In this document: positions 22,293 to 33,399 of the stretch, piece by piece
How positions within the stretch are numbered: position 1 is the stretch's first letter
How the letters are laid out: each line of letters opens with the position of its first letter
Assembly (NCBI GenBank): GCA_026027325.1
Contig: JAMSLZ010000007.1
Coordinates: 558,001 to 622,000 of the forward strand
Origin: Actinomucor elegans
Taxonomy: Eukaryota > Mucoromycota > Mucoromycetes > Mucorales > Mucoraceae
Reading direction: 5' to 3'
Length of the DNA stretch: 64,000 nt
Notes under the pieces: model-generated
Told to the model about the DNA's origin: nothing
What the model saw: the letters and a program-made list of their open reading frames with translations, nothing else
The model's database searches: none
Made by a program: the position numbers and the translations under genes

Positions 22293-24334
22293 ATGTATAA
22301 TCAATCAATCCAACCAAAGACTACTGCATTGATGCGTCGTCAACGTCAAAGCATGTTGAATGCTACCAGACTTTTATCTACACATAACCAAGTTCGTCAA
22401 GCTGGTCTTAGTAAACCTGCTATGCTTGGCTTGGCAGTGCTCGGTGCTGGTGCTGTGTATTATCAACAGCGTTCAAAAAATGACAGTAGTAAGTACCGTT
22501 TTACTACTGTTTAATTCAAACAATTAACTCTTTTTTTTTTGCAGAATTTTATAATGACAATTCTGATCCTTATGAAAAAGCCAAACAAATAGGTGAAAAG
22601 GGCGCTCGTGGTGCTTCTGATGAAATCAACTCTGCCGGTCAACACGTCAAAAATGCTGCTAATTACGCTGGTCAAGCTGCTCAAGATGCTTATGGTGAAG
22701 TCAAAAAGGAAGGTCGCGCTGCTGCCAACGATATAAAAAGAGAAACGAGTGATTTGCGTTCCGAAGCCGATAAATTTGCTTCTGAGCATCATTTGAAAGA
22801 AGGTGATCGATCTCCTGAAGATGTCTTGTCTCATGCTTATAACACTGCTACCTCCAAGGCCTCCAATGTTGCTGAAAACTTGAAGACGGATGCTAATGAA
22901 GCCGCTTTTAACGTAGCTAGTAAATTCAAGGAAGCAAAAGAATCTGTATCCGATGGTTTAAACAAGGCCGGCGAAAAGGTATCCCAAAACCCAATGGTCT
23001 CTGAAAAGGCTACTACCAATAAGACCAAGACACCTTATGAAACACGTTTGGAACAACATGCTCAAAAGGACGTACGCGATACAAGCGGTCTCGTCGGTAA
23101 AGACACAGACAAAGTCTCAAAGGTTTGGGATGACAAGAACGAGAAAGAAAAGGTTCCTCCTGCTACTCGCACTGTTCCCAACAATGAAGATAATGATAAT
23201 AAATCCGGTTTCTGGGGCTCAGTCTTTGGCGGCGATGGATCCTCTACCAAGGCTGAACATGATTCCAAGGCAGTGAAGAAGGATGCTGCACAAGCTGCCA
23301 GAGTCGTCTATGACCAACCCTCTACTACTCATGGTAATCCTATGGTGTACGAGAAGCATTCTACCGATAAGACTAAGCCAGGATGGGAAAACCGTTTGGA
23401 AGAATATGCAGAGGCCAAAGTCCATGATACATCTACTCTTGTAGGCAAGGATACTGAAAAGGTTCGTGGCGTCTGGGAAGACAAGTCAAGTCGTGATCTA
23501 GGCCATGGTGGTCGTCCTCCTACTGAAGAAACAAGCTCATCTTACTGGTCTAGTCTTTTTGGTCAAGCTAAAGAGGTTGAGCAAAACGTCGAGAAGCGCC
23601 TTGAAAAAGATGCCGAGAAGGCCGGTCATCTCTGGGAAGACGTGAAAAGCAAGATTGGTATGACAGCCAATGACGTAAAAGAAAATGCTTCCGATGCTTA
23701 TCAAGACGCTAAAGGAAAGGCCGCTTCGGAAGTCGAGTCTGGCTGGAACAAGGTCAAGTCTCAAGCCAGTGATGATGCTAATGCCGTGTATAACAAAGCC
23801 TCAGATGCTGCTTCCAGTGTTTCTAACAAGGTCAAAAACGAAACTAACAAAGCTGCTTCCAACCTTAGTCAAACTCAACGCGATGCTGAACACAAGGGCT
23901 CTCAATTGAAGCGCGATATCTCTGAACGCTTAGAGACTGAAAAGGATCGCGCTAGCAGTAACTTGAACGATTTGAACAAGGATATGTCTGCCACTGCTGA
24001 CAAGTGGAAGAACCAAACTGAACAAAATGCTAAGAGCTGGTATGAAAAGGGTACTGAGCAAGTCAAAAGTGGCTTGAGCTCTGTCAAGAACGTAGCTGAT
24101 CGCGATATTCAATGGGCCGAGGAAAAAGTTCAAGGTGGCTTAACTACTGCCAAGGAGGAAGTTGATCGTTTATTCGGTACTGAAAACCCTAATAGTAAAG
24201 GCTATAGTGGTCACGTTTTGCGCGGTGAAAAATTCGCTGAAGAAGAAGAAGGCCATTTAAGACCTACTCGCGAGAACATTGATTTGAAGCCTGCTGAAGT
24301 CGTTGTTGAAAATGCTACTGGAAAAGAAATGTAG
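22293..24334 (+). CDS. LEA-like amphipathic repeat protein
   Basis: Two exons, 22293-22488 and 22545-24334; 1986 nt, 661 aa. Residues 1-60 are basic and poor in acids (QPKTTALMRRQRQSMLNATR), then a short hydrophobic segment (KPAMLGLAVLGAGAVYY). This suggests mitochondrial targeting with a membrane anchor. The remainder is extremely rich in Lys, Ala, Glu, Asp and Ser, with 11-residue-like amphipathic periodicity (for example DAYQDAKGKAASEVESGWNK). This is the pattern of late-embryogenesis-abundant and apolipoprotein-like proteins that coat membranes or protect against drying. A ~50-residue block is duplicated at about residues 214-263 and 330-379, each copy followed by a W-S-x-F-G motif. The function is inferred from composition only. 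Confidence 0.75.
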
Positions 24335-25116
24335 AGGAGCTATTAGAACGCTATTAACCCATCAACATGTAAATATTTATAATAAATTTGATTTTATTCT
24401 GTAAACCCAAAGTTCTGTAATATATTATTGTGTTGGATTAAGACTATGTTATTTTGGCACAGTTGACTCTCGAGTGAGTTATATTTAGTATTAAGTTATT
24501 ACTAACTCAGACTATATTAGTTTCTTTGCAATTCAAAAAGAACTAGCATATATTTGGAACTGTATGAAATAAAGTTGCATAATGAACCAAATCTCCTTAG
24601 TAATTTAAAAACTGATAACTAAGGCATCTCACCGTCTCTAACAGTCTTTCCTCCCTTTTCATTAACTAACAATGATTCACCGTAAATCTTTGATTTTGTT
24701 TTTGATGGTAGAAAAAAAAATCCGATACAGATAGTCGTTTAACAAAATTTGCAATGCATTTATTAGTATAAATATTAAAGGCATTTTCCTCAATTGAATG
24801 AATTACATTTAATAATAGGTAACTGGTTTGAAATTTTAGAGAAGCAACTATAACCCGAGTATTTTATATGAAGTAAATTCCAATTGCATATTTTGACTTG
24901 TACACCAGTTACATCATTAATCAATCTTGTCTCGAAAACGCCTTCATCCCTATATTTCTTGGCCTATTCCTGTTTAAAATCGCATTTATTGACTAGCACG
25001 CATTTAGAATGAAGCATTATAACTATTAAAGTAGGCTCGAGTACAATGAGTATACTATGTTTTAGCGCTAGGAAGACAACTGTAGCTATTTCAAGTCAAC
25101 TAAATCTAACGATCGC

Positions 25117-25200
25117 TAAATTTCTTAGCCGATTGATGCTTAGTATCACATCTGATGACTATATGCCTAGTAAACATTCAGGGTAAACTATTAAGTGCAC
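25117..25200 (-). repeat. Dispersed decayed repeat, copy (reverse)
   Basis: Minus strand: GTTTACCCTGAATGTTTACT, then CATCAGATGTGATACTAAGC and ATCGGCTAAGAAATTT. Full core length. Confidence 0.55.
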
Positions 25201-25304
25201 CACAATTATCATTTAACAACTAAAGAAAAAATGGTTACTGTATAGCATCGTCTGTTTATAAGCTACATACAATTTTTATGTATAATATATCATGATAAAT
25301 AAAT

Positions 25305-25360
25305 ATCCTAATAGATGTCGCATCTGATTAGTATTTCGTGCTCAAAAAGACGTGTTGCAT
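25305..25360 (-). repeat. Dispersed decayed repeat, copy (reverse)
   Basis: Minus strand: TTTTGAGCACGAAATACTAA then TCAGATGCGACATCTATTAG. Confidence 0.55.
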
Positions 25361-25571
25361 ATATCAAAATGATTATTTAACCGTAATATAGCGAATATAC
25401 TGTACATGTATTTATTCTCATAGACTAATAGTAAAATAAGACGTATCATGGCCATACCATTTCTAAATTCATGCAGAGTAGTTAAACTGAGGTTCAAATC
25501 TAATTCAATTACTTCCACAAACAAGTATAGAACGTTACTTGCTCTACAGTAAACAAAAGTTGTAGTACACG

Positions 25572-25640
25572 AAGCAGTTCATCCTGAGTATGAATTACTT
25601 AGTAGATGTTCCATTTGACCAAGATTTGCAGAGAAATATA
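25572..25640 (+). repeat. Dispersed decayed repeat, copy
   Basis: GCAGTTCATCCTGAGTATGA then AGTAGATGTTCCATTTGACC, AAGATTTGCAGAGAAATATA. Good match over about 70 bases. Confidence 0.6.
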
Positions 25641-25737
25641 TATCGTTAGGTTTAGATTAAATAAAACGCAAGCAATTGATTTTTAAATGTTAAGGTATAA
25701 TAAGCCCTTTGCACTTTAGGTAAATAATGGTCTATGA

Positions 25738-25811
25738 TGAAGCAATAGCTTATCCTGAACCTGTACAAGTGATCAGATACTATATTAAATCGAGATCGAC
25801 TACGGATCTAT
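25738..25811 (+). repeat. Dispersed decayed repeat, copy
   Basis: GCAATAGCTTATCCTGAACC then ATCAGATACTATATTAAATC, GAGATCGACTACGGATCTAT. Confidence 0.55.
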
Positions 25812-25863
25812 ACAAGTTATAGATGATGAAAATGTGGTGTATGCTTAACCATTGCATTGCATT

Positions 25864-25971
25864 ATATTGCAGTGAAACTAAATGCTATATAATATGCACT
25901 GCAGCTTGTTCTAAGCATAGAGCACATGATAGACAGCGCATTTGACTAAGGTTGACCGAGAAATCTGTAGT
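25864..25971 (+). repeat. Dispersed decayed repeat, long copy
   Basis: Shows the extended upstream part (ATATTGCAGTGAAACTAAAT), the GCAGCTTGTTCTAAGCATAG segment and the core (GCGCATTTGACTAAGGTTGA, CCGAGAAATCTGTAG). The following ATGAAATACATATAACCCAT segment is shared with the copy at 26080. Confidence 0.6.
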
Positions 25972-26079
25972 TGAGTAGATACTGTAATATGAAATACATA
26001 TAACCCATTGTTCATTTTCAAATTAATGAAATATATTTGTAATATTGTAATCAAATAGATATTCTAGTATTTAAAGTAG

Positions 26080-26156
26080 CTAGCTCTGAGTATAGAACAG
26101 CTGTTAGTTGCGACATTATTACTATATGAAATACATATAATCCATTATTCATCATT
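26080..26156 (+). repeat. Dispersed decayed repeat, copy with 3' tail
   Basis: AGCTCTGAGTATAGAACAGC, GTTGCGACATTATT, then ATGAAATACATATAATCCAT, the same tail as in the preceding copy. Confidence 0.5.
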
Positions 26157-26188
26157 TAAAAAAAAATAGATACCCTAGCAGATAGGTT

Positions 26189-26241
26189 TACTCATTCTGA
26201 GCATGTATTATCATTCAAACACGGCAGTTGACTGAAGTCAA
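26189..26241 (+). repeat. Dispersed decayed repeat, copy
   Basis: CTCATTCTGAGCATGTATTA then CACGGCAGTTGACTGAAGTC. Confidence 0.5.
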
Positions 26242-26482
26242 ACGACTATGTCATAAACCATCAATCGCCAATAAATTTTTCTGATTGGCTTTCTTAATTA
26301 GAGTTTCATCTCTTTCGCAGCATTTCGTTATTCCACCAAGCCAATATGCATACTCCGAAACCTCATGCTTAATATTTCCCTTATTTATTGTCCACTTCAG
26401 ACTTCCAAATAATGATTTTCCAGATTTAGAAGTAAATAAAAAACGTTCCATGCTACAGCACAAAATCGATCACATCCAGCAG

Positions 26483-26613
26483 TTTTGAATTATCTGCGTA
26501 TGAGCTTATTTCATTGGATACTGTGGTTTAATATATATTGCAAAGCTGCTAATTTGACAAGAATTTAATCATCGTTAGCCAATGAAGTAAGCGCTGACGT
26601 AGATAATTCAAAA
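26483..26613. repeat. Imperfect long inverted repeat (MITE-like)
   Basis: The left arm (26483-26532) begins TTTTGAATTATCTGCGTATG and continues AGCTTATTTCATTGG. The reverse complement of the right arm (26564-26613) begins TTTTGAATTATCTACGTCAG and continues CGCTTACTTCATTGG. By eye about 80% of positions agree, with a ~31-base loop. The transcript or single strand would form a long hairpin. Confidence 0.65.
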
Positions 26614-26861
26614 TTACTAGATGAGAAAACCATTTTGTCACGTCGGTATGTGAAAGTTTATTAGGATTTACAAAGCACCGTTTTATGGCCTTGGCCTTGG
26701 CAGACCTCAGTTAAGAATTGTATCCGATTGTCTGTATATATCCACAATAATATGTTAGATTTAAATTTCTTTTATAGCTAAAATTTAAAGGATACTATAT
26801 ATATGGCATTAAGAATATAATATATTGTATAAAATAGATAGTAATGAGTTATAGGTCCCTC

Positions 26862-26930
26862 TTTCCATTTTAATCAAATATCGCATCTAATTAGCATTCT
26901 ATGCTTCTAATGAGCTGCTTCATTTGCTGA
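26862..26930 (-). repeat. Dispersed decayed repeat, copy (reverse)
   Basis: Minus strand: GCTCATTAGAAGCATAGAAT, then GCTAATTAGATGCGATATTT, GATTAAAATGG. Confidence 0.6.
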
Positions 26931-26998
26931 ATTTTTATATAATTACACGCAAACACCATATCTAAAAATGATAAACATATCGAGTATTTATTTATAAA

Positions 26999-27068
26999 TC
27001 TTTCGGTCGATCTTGGTCAAATCTTGTCTGATTAACATTCCATGCTCAGGATAAGCTATTGAATCCAG
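26999..27068 (-). repeat. Dispersed decayed repeat, copy (reverse)
   Basis: Minus strand: GCTTATCCTGAGCATGGAAT, then TAATCAGACAAGATTTGACC, AAGATCGACCGAAAGA. A good copy of upstream part and core. Confidence 0.65.
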
Positions 27069-27791
27069 TAAAGCCTCAGAAATACTCATTTTGAACATGT
27101 TTAATAAAAGAAACTTTTTTTTTTGCCAACTAGCATAAATCAGACATCTACGCTTTTTTTGTTACAATCCAAACACAGTAGTATACGTTTCATTTTGGAG
27201 GCTTTTAGTCATTATCCAGGAGTTTATAGTTTCTCAGCATTGATGTTTCGTCCAGCCGTAACTGAGCGTTATCTAAATACCGCGTTCCTCTCATACTACA
27301 TTGTTGCGATACTATTATTTAGTGTTAATTATAGCTGACATCCTATATTTTAATGACAGTACCAATAAAAAGGATGTTATGGGAAAGCATTTACATAAAA
27401 CTGTGCCTTTTTCCAGTAAAGGTTGAGTTTTTGGTATGAGAATAACTGTAAAGGAAAACATATAAGAGCATGCTTTAATACAAAAAAGAAAAAATGTCTG
27501 AGCTAAAGACTATGCTTCAAAAAAGAAATACCTATAGCTAAAGGATACAGCCAAAGCTTTGAAGCAAAAGGAGTGTGTAGCCAATCGAATTTGATCACTA
27601 GCCTATATGAATATGTATTTTTAGCCAATCCGAGGGCTGGAAATTTTTAGTGACGTTTTCCATTTGTATCCTGTTTGATTGAAAGGATACTTTTTTTTAA
27701 TCAATTGTTTCGTTTTGTTTCTTATAAAACCAATTTTGCTTTCTATCATTTTTTTTTTGAACCAGTTTTGATATATTTGTTGATTTAGATA

Positions 27792-29519
27792 ATGGATAGA
27801 TACTCGCGTGGTTACGATGATAGGTATCGAAGATATTACGACCGCCCGCGTTCTGATACATATCGACCAGGAGAAAACTATCATTCAGACAGAGATTACC
27901 GAGACGGTGGACGTAATTACTCACCTAATCCTAATTACTCTTCATCGCGTTCACCAGGACACAGTGGTGGATCGGGATCAAGAGGTGATCGCTACAGTTA
28001 CTCTGATGGGCGACCATATTCTAGTCATTATAACTCACGAGGACCTTCGCCTTCTCGTTCTCCATCCCGATCACCCCGAAGACCTTCTTACGGCTATTAC
28101 CGCTCGGGCTCATCGTATCCCTACAGCTCGCGACGTTCACCTTCACCAGTCGGAGGCGGTCGAAGTGGCAGCGTGAACAGAAGAGACTCTTATGATCATC
28201 GACCTTATCATGGATCACCATCTTACTCTCAGTACTCTCCTTCATCTTCATATCGAGGTGAATCAAGCCATGGAAGAGGCGATGGGGGCCCTTATCCACC
28301 TTATTCTTCTCGAAGACATTATTCTGGGCCTTATCCATCTTCAAACTATGGACCTCCATCCAGTGGATATTACAGTAGAGAACCCTCTGTAGGACCTCCA
28401 CCTTCTTCATCTATGCCGTCTTCGCTAAGTCAACAGCCAAGGTCTTTGCATTCCACTCCTTTCTCTACAGCACCCAATTCACCTCATGTCAAGCAACAAG
28501 AATCGACCGATATTCCAGTTTCATCTGCTGCTACAAATGCCATTCCTTCACAAACACCTGTTCAAGCACAACAACCAACTGGAAGCTTAGCCGCCTCAAA
28601 TGCACCATCTACTACTCCTGTTACTGCTATTGCTGCTAATACTGCTTCTACCACTGCTACTGCAAGTCCAAGCGCTACAACTACGCTCCAAATCTCCCCA
28701 GAACCTTCTACTTCCTCTTCTACTACTGCTACTACTGCTGTTACTACTGCGGCAACTGCGTCAGTATCGGCACCTATGATGGCTATACCTACAACTGCAC
28801 CTGCACCTGCAACTGCTACAGCGCCATCATCAGCACCGCCAGCATTAGCATCAGCAGCAGCAACAGTAGCACCACCACCACCGCCACCAACTCCCACTAC
28901 AGTGCTAACGCCACCCTCTTCTTCAATCAATACTACCACTAATACTGCTGTTGCATCTGCTCCTGCACCTATGTCTGCTCCCGCATCTATTACCACCTCT
29001 GTACATCAAGCTCCATTATCAAAACCTGCTCCACTTTCCTTAAGTTCACATAATAGCTATGGACCTTCTTCATCATCATCGTATCATAACTCTCCAGTAT
29101 CTTCGCCTTATGACAGAGGTCCAATGCCACCTCTGCGTCATGGGCCTCCTCCTCATCGCAGCTATCACCATAGTCCTCATTACAATAACTACCATCCACC
29201 TTCGTCAGCAACCATGCCGCCTGTTCGTAAGAGAGCTTCTTGGGCGCCTGATTTAGAAAAGGAGGTATATATGCATACATATCAATGAATTTACAAAACA
29301 AAAGACTAATATAGTTTTTTTTTCTGACAGATGGAAAGACATCGTAATGAACAAAAGAAGCTGTATGATGAAGAAAACAAGATTTTATCAGCGGTTCGAA
29401 AGAGTCGATTTGAATTAGAATTAGCAAATCGAGACGCAAAAAAGTTGGATAATCAATTAGCGCTTGTTCAAAAGCAATGGGAGGAAAATGGCATGGAAGA
29501 GGCTGCTACAGCTCAGTAG
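27792..29519 (+). CDS. Low-complexity Tyr/Arg/Ser/Gly protein with C-terminal coiled coil (Lge1-like)
   Basis: Two exons, 27792-29264 and 29331-29519; 1662 nt, 553 aa. Residues 1-190 are dominated by Y, R, S, G and D (MDRYSRGYDDRYRRYYDRPR) and contain SR-type repeats (SPSRSPSRSPRR). Residues about 210-420 are T/A/P/S-rich with a polyproline run. After a basic RKRASWAPDLEKE comes a charged helix of about 60 residues (MERHRNEQKKLYDEENKILS ... LALVQKQWEE) that should form a coiled coil. A sticky Y/R-rich disordered region followed by one short C-terminal coiled coil is the architecture of yeast Lge1, the Bre1 partner in histone H2B ubiquitination. This is inference from architecture, not from sequence identity. 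An SR-type splicing protein is the main alternative, but no RRM is present. Confidence 0.75.
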
Positions 29520-29651
29520 TAGTAAAATAACCTTTAGATTTTTTGTATAGTTTTTGTAAATAGTCTTTTTTTTTAATAATATGACAATGGAAAGAAAAAT
29601 TTTCGTGTATTTTAGTAAGAGTGAGAGAGATATTGTACAGGAGGATGGTTG

Positions 29652-31528
29652 TTATTTCAGAGCTATTACTTGGATATGTTGTATACTTTTTCTTGTACTG
29701 TCAATGGTGGCTATTTCACTGTTAGCAGTAATCGAACTAGCATAATCATGGTAGACATCTTGAAAGAGTTCTTGTTGACCGTCTAAACGAATCTCGGCAT
29801 TGTAGGAACTATCGAGAGCGTTCTTGATATTGATTTTATAATGCCATAGGCCAACTGAGCACAGAGCAAGGATTATAGTAATGATATAAGGCACTATATA
29901 GACACAATGATTTGAGTGAGGATGAAGCGCATAATTTAGTAGGTACTTACACCAATAAGGATAGCCAACAGGCTTAGTGGTAGGAGGTACAAAGACAAAC
30001 ACCAAAGTATAAAAACAAATGATGATAAATACAATGGAAACTATAAACGGAACTTTGATAGGCCTCTTGATGTTAGGTTGTGTACGACGAAGAATGAGTA
30101 ATCCGATGACACTCAAGGCAGAGAAGAAATAACCGCCATATCCGCTGAATGCCACAATAAACTGGAACACAGATCCAGGTGGAGGAGCCAATAAAAACAC
30201 CAACGAGATGATATAAAGCAATACCAGCGAGTGAATAGGTGTTTGCAGCTTTGGATGTACCTTGCTGAAAAATCGATCGTATGGCAAGAATCCTTTACGT
30301 GAAGCTTCCAGCACGACACGCGATCCTGAGTAAAAGATAACACCTACAAAGCCAAAGGAAGAAGAACCTACAAGTACTGGTAAAACACGTGTACCAAAGA
30401 CACCACCTAAGGCCGTACTAAACAGATTGGCAGCGACAGTGAGTTTAGACGCTTTAATGACTGAAATAGGCAAAACTGCAAGGTAGGCAACATTTGCAAG
30501 CAAATATAGAAGGGTAGTTAAAGAAAGTGCGCTAATAGCACAGCGAGGTAGGTTCTTGATAGGGTCTTGGAGTTCATCCAATACATAATTCAAATTGTAC
30601 CAACCTCCATAGGCAAATATGACATAGTAAATTGCCGTTGCATAGGAGCCTGGATTGTTCAATGTGCCTTCAAAAGAAAAGTTTTCAGAAAGGTTAGGTT
30701 GATTAGGTAAACGTCCAGCAAGTCCAGCGAACCCAACACAAATTAAGAGGATCAATAGCGTAATCTTAAGCACTGTGAAAAAATTATTAGTGCGAACGGC
30801 TATTTTTGCAGAAACGATGTTGAGTATAAGCCAAAAAGTCAAGCAGAAAACTGCAAACCCTCTGGCTCCCCAATCATTGACATAGGCAGGGCCTCCAATA
30901 GCGTAAATAATATTATTGCCGAATACTGTAGCGCCCTAAATAAAACGTCTTGTTATGTCGGTACTTCGGTATTTCAGGATTATATGTCTCAGCATACCTG
31001 TGCCAAGCCTGCACCTCTAGCAAAAACACCAACCATGATCAGAAATACAAATGCAACAAGCTGTTTTGGCTTGGGATATTGATATGATAGGTACTCTTGT
31101 TCACCTCCACTATATAAATAATTCTTTTTTTTAAAAAAAAAAAAGTAGGTTCTATAGATAATGATGGATTACCTTCGAGGAAGCATTGTACCAAGCTCAA
31201 GATAGTTCCAAACACCAGCACCGGCAAAGATAGCGCCTACTATCCAAAGGATCAACATCATTCCTCCAGAACCACAATTGATCAAGATGAAGGTAGGGTT
31301 TGAGAAAATGCCTGTACCAATTATTTGCCCCACTATACAAAAAAGATAAATACAATAACTGTAGACGGAGAACTTAATAGTTATACCGTTCATCAAGGTG
31401 CCACTGAAATAGCCCAAATGCCGGTTCAGTTTTTGATCTCCAATAGCTAGAGGAGATAGGTTTTCGATCTGTTGAGGTAGTACTTTGGAGTTGCCATCGC
31501 TACTAGAAGAGCTATCTGCATTAACCAT
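29652..31528 (-). CDS. Amino-acid permease, LAT family (Mup1-like)
   Basis: APC-superfamily transporter for neutral amino acids, probably at the plasma membrane. Five exons: 31387-31528, 31173-31332, 30998-31109, 29951-30935, 29652-29893; 1641 nt, 546 aa. About twelve hydrophobic helices follow a polar N-terminus. Family marks are VGQIIGTGIFSNPTFIL (helix 1, with the GTGIF substrate-binding glycines), AGAGVWNYLELGTMLPRSGG, IFAYGGWYNLNYVLDELQDP (helix 6 region) and SRKGFLPYDRFFSKVHPKLQTP (loop after helix 8). These resemble L-type and fungal methionine permeases. The last intron (29894-29950, 57 nt) is a multiple of three and lacks a stop, so retention would insert 19 residues. It faces the Lge1-like gene tail to tail, 132 bases apart. 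Confidence 0.9.
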
Positions 31529-32089
31529 GATTTAAGTGTATGTAAATAATATGATAAAGTAATGCAAAAAAAAAGAGACAGTCTTTATAATTGGAGAGAT
31601 TTGGATTGTGAAGTTTACCGGGTTGCGCCATTGTGCTTGTCGGCGCATCATACATATATACAATGAATATTCTTATTGTTCTGTCCTATAGGCTATTCTC
31701 CTTTTAATCCACTTTCACAATTGACTTATCAAATTCATTGATTGAACTGATTACGCCTTGAGATAATTTCCAGTCAATGTTGGTAGCACGAATTGTATCA
31801 TAAACAGACAGAATTGTATGTACTTGATAATGCAGTACGACACATCTTATCTTTTAGTTTGTTATTCAAGCTAATTGATATTTAATCCCACCCCGAAAGT
31901 GAAAACTATGCTCATGACCAAGAGCATATGAATAATCGTTCTTTTGCATCTCAATCACGTCAAATCCTGCTTCAGCTTATGGCTCTTCATTATAGATCAT
32001 CCGTTAATGGATTATTAATCAGAATCTATTCATAAATACGGCCTATTTTCTGCATTATTTTCTATACACAATACACTTTTATTTCATAT
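31529..32089. promoter_or_regulatory. Divergent promoter, permease / TauD-like gene
   Basis: 560 bases between two divergent starts. AT-rich, with a poly-A stretch near 31566-31573 and no clear TATA on either side. No specific operator can be assigned. Confidence 0.4.
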
Positions 32090-33399
32090 ATGCCTACTGT
32101 TCAATTACAAAACTCCTCTCAACCAGACTTTACCTACTTGCCCAGTCTCAAAAACTACAAGAACCGTACTGCCCGCCGCTTAGCCGAAGAACAACTTGAA
32201 AAGGACTTGCCTGAAGGATTCCCTGAACAGCTGGAAGGGCCAAAGCTTTGGAAAGGCTCTGACTATGAAGGAAAGGAATCTGAATGGGTATATCAGCTTA
32301 CAGAACAAGAACTGAAAGAAATAGATGACTCTGTCCATAACTTTGAAGCGACTGAGAAGCATTTTTCCGAGATCTCAAAGGATACATTCCCATTACCTAC
32401 TTTTGGCGCAAAGATAAAAAAGCTGACCGAGGAAAACGTAGTAGATGGACGTGGCTTTATAGTAATTCGAGGTCTTAATCCTGACAAGTACACCCGCGCT
32501 CAAAACATTATTGCTTACACTGGTATTTCTGCTCATGTTGGTAAACGTGGACTTCAAGGCCGCCATGCTATTGGTAAGTTTGAACAATAAACACTGAATC
32601 ATATATTCATAAATTACTGTTTCTAGCCCATATCAAAGATCTCGTCCCAGAAAAAGGATTGGATGAAATCATTGCACCTGCCTTCACAAATGATCATCAG
32701 GTATACCATACTGACAATGGAGATATCATTTCACTTTATGCTATTGGTGTCGCTGAAGAAGGTGGTAAATCTCGAATTGCCTCTAGTTGGACAGTCTATA
32801 ATGAACTTGCCAAGACGCGTCCTGATTTGATTCACACTTTATCTCAAGACTGGGTTTTCCAAGCGTAAGTTTTATAGTTCTAAAACACAAACTTCTATCT
32901 CATATTAGTAATTAGCGATCACAACAAGGAAGAAAAACCTTACTTTTTACGCCCACTTCTCTACTATATCGATAACAAGCTAATCATTCAATATGCTCGT
33001 CGTAACTTTACAGGCTTTGGCAAGAACCCCAGACGCGAAGACATCCCTCCAATTACTGAAGCTCAAGCTGAAGCTTTGGACGCTTTACATTATACAGCTG
33101 AAAAATTCAACTTGGGTATTGACTTCCAAAAGGGTGATATCCAATACATCAATAATCTATCTATATTTCATGCTCGAGATGGCTACGTCGATAGCGACAC
33201 AAACAAGTGAGTACAGTTTTGCATGTTATTCGGATCATTACTTATTTTTTTTTTTGACAGACGTCACCTTCTTCGCCATTGGCTTCACCCGGATAATGCT
33301 TGGAAGCTTCCACCTCAGCTTGAGTCCACTTGGGATCACATTTATCATAAAGAACATGAAGAGATATTTCCTCTTGAAGCTACATTCAGATGGATTTAG
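32090..33399 (+). CDS. TauD-like Fe(II)/2-oxoglutarate oxygenase
   Basis: Probable non-haem iron dioxygenase of the TauD/TfdA superfamily. Four exons: 32090-32573, 32627-32864, 32916-33206, 33261-33399; 1152 nt, 383 aa. The iron-binding triad is readable as His189 and Asp191 in VYHTDNGD and His326 in NLSIFHARDGY. A basic residue for 2-oxoglutarate is expected in the following RHLLRHWLHPDNAW. The N-terminal ~100 residues (LWKGSDYEGKESEWVYQLTE) are a typical lead-in for fungal members. In fungi these enzymes act on taurine, other sulfonates or unknown acids, so no substrate is assigned. It is divergent from the amino-acid permease, with no evidence that the two work together. Confidence 0.88.

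Larger units (their letters stand above)
24335..27791. other. Gene-poor, repeat-dense intergenic region
   Basis: 3.4 kb with the highest density of the dispersed repeat: copies at 25117-25200, 25305-25360, 25572-25640, 25738-25811, 25864-25971, 26080-26156, 26189-26241, 26862-26930 and 26999-27068. It also holds a long imperfect inverted repeat at 26483-26613. A 70-codon ORF at 26251-26463 (-) looks protein-like but is unidentified. The end includes the promoter of the next gene. Confidence 0.6.

Noticed and set aside
28562..28996. Minus-strand 144-aa ORF, V/A/G-rich
   Set aside because: It is the antisense shadow of the A/T/P-rich low-complexity part of the Lge1-like gene; composition simply mirrors the codons opposite.
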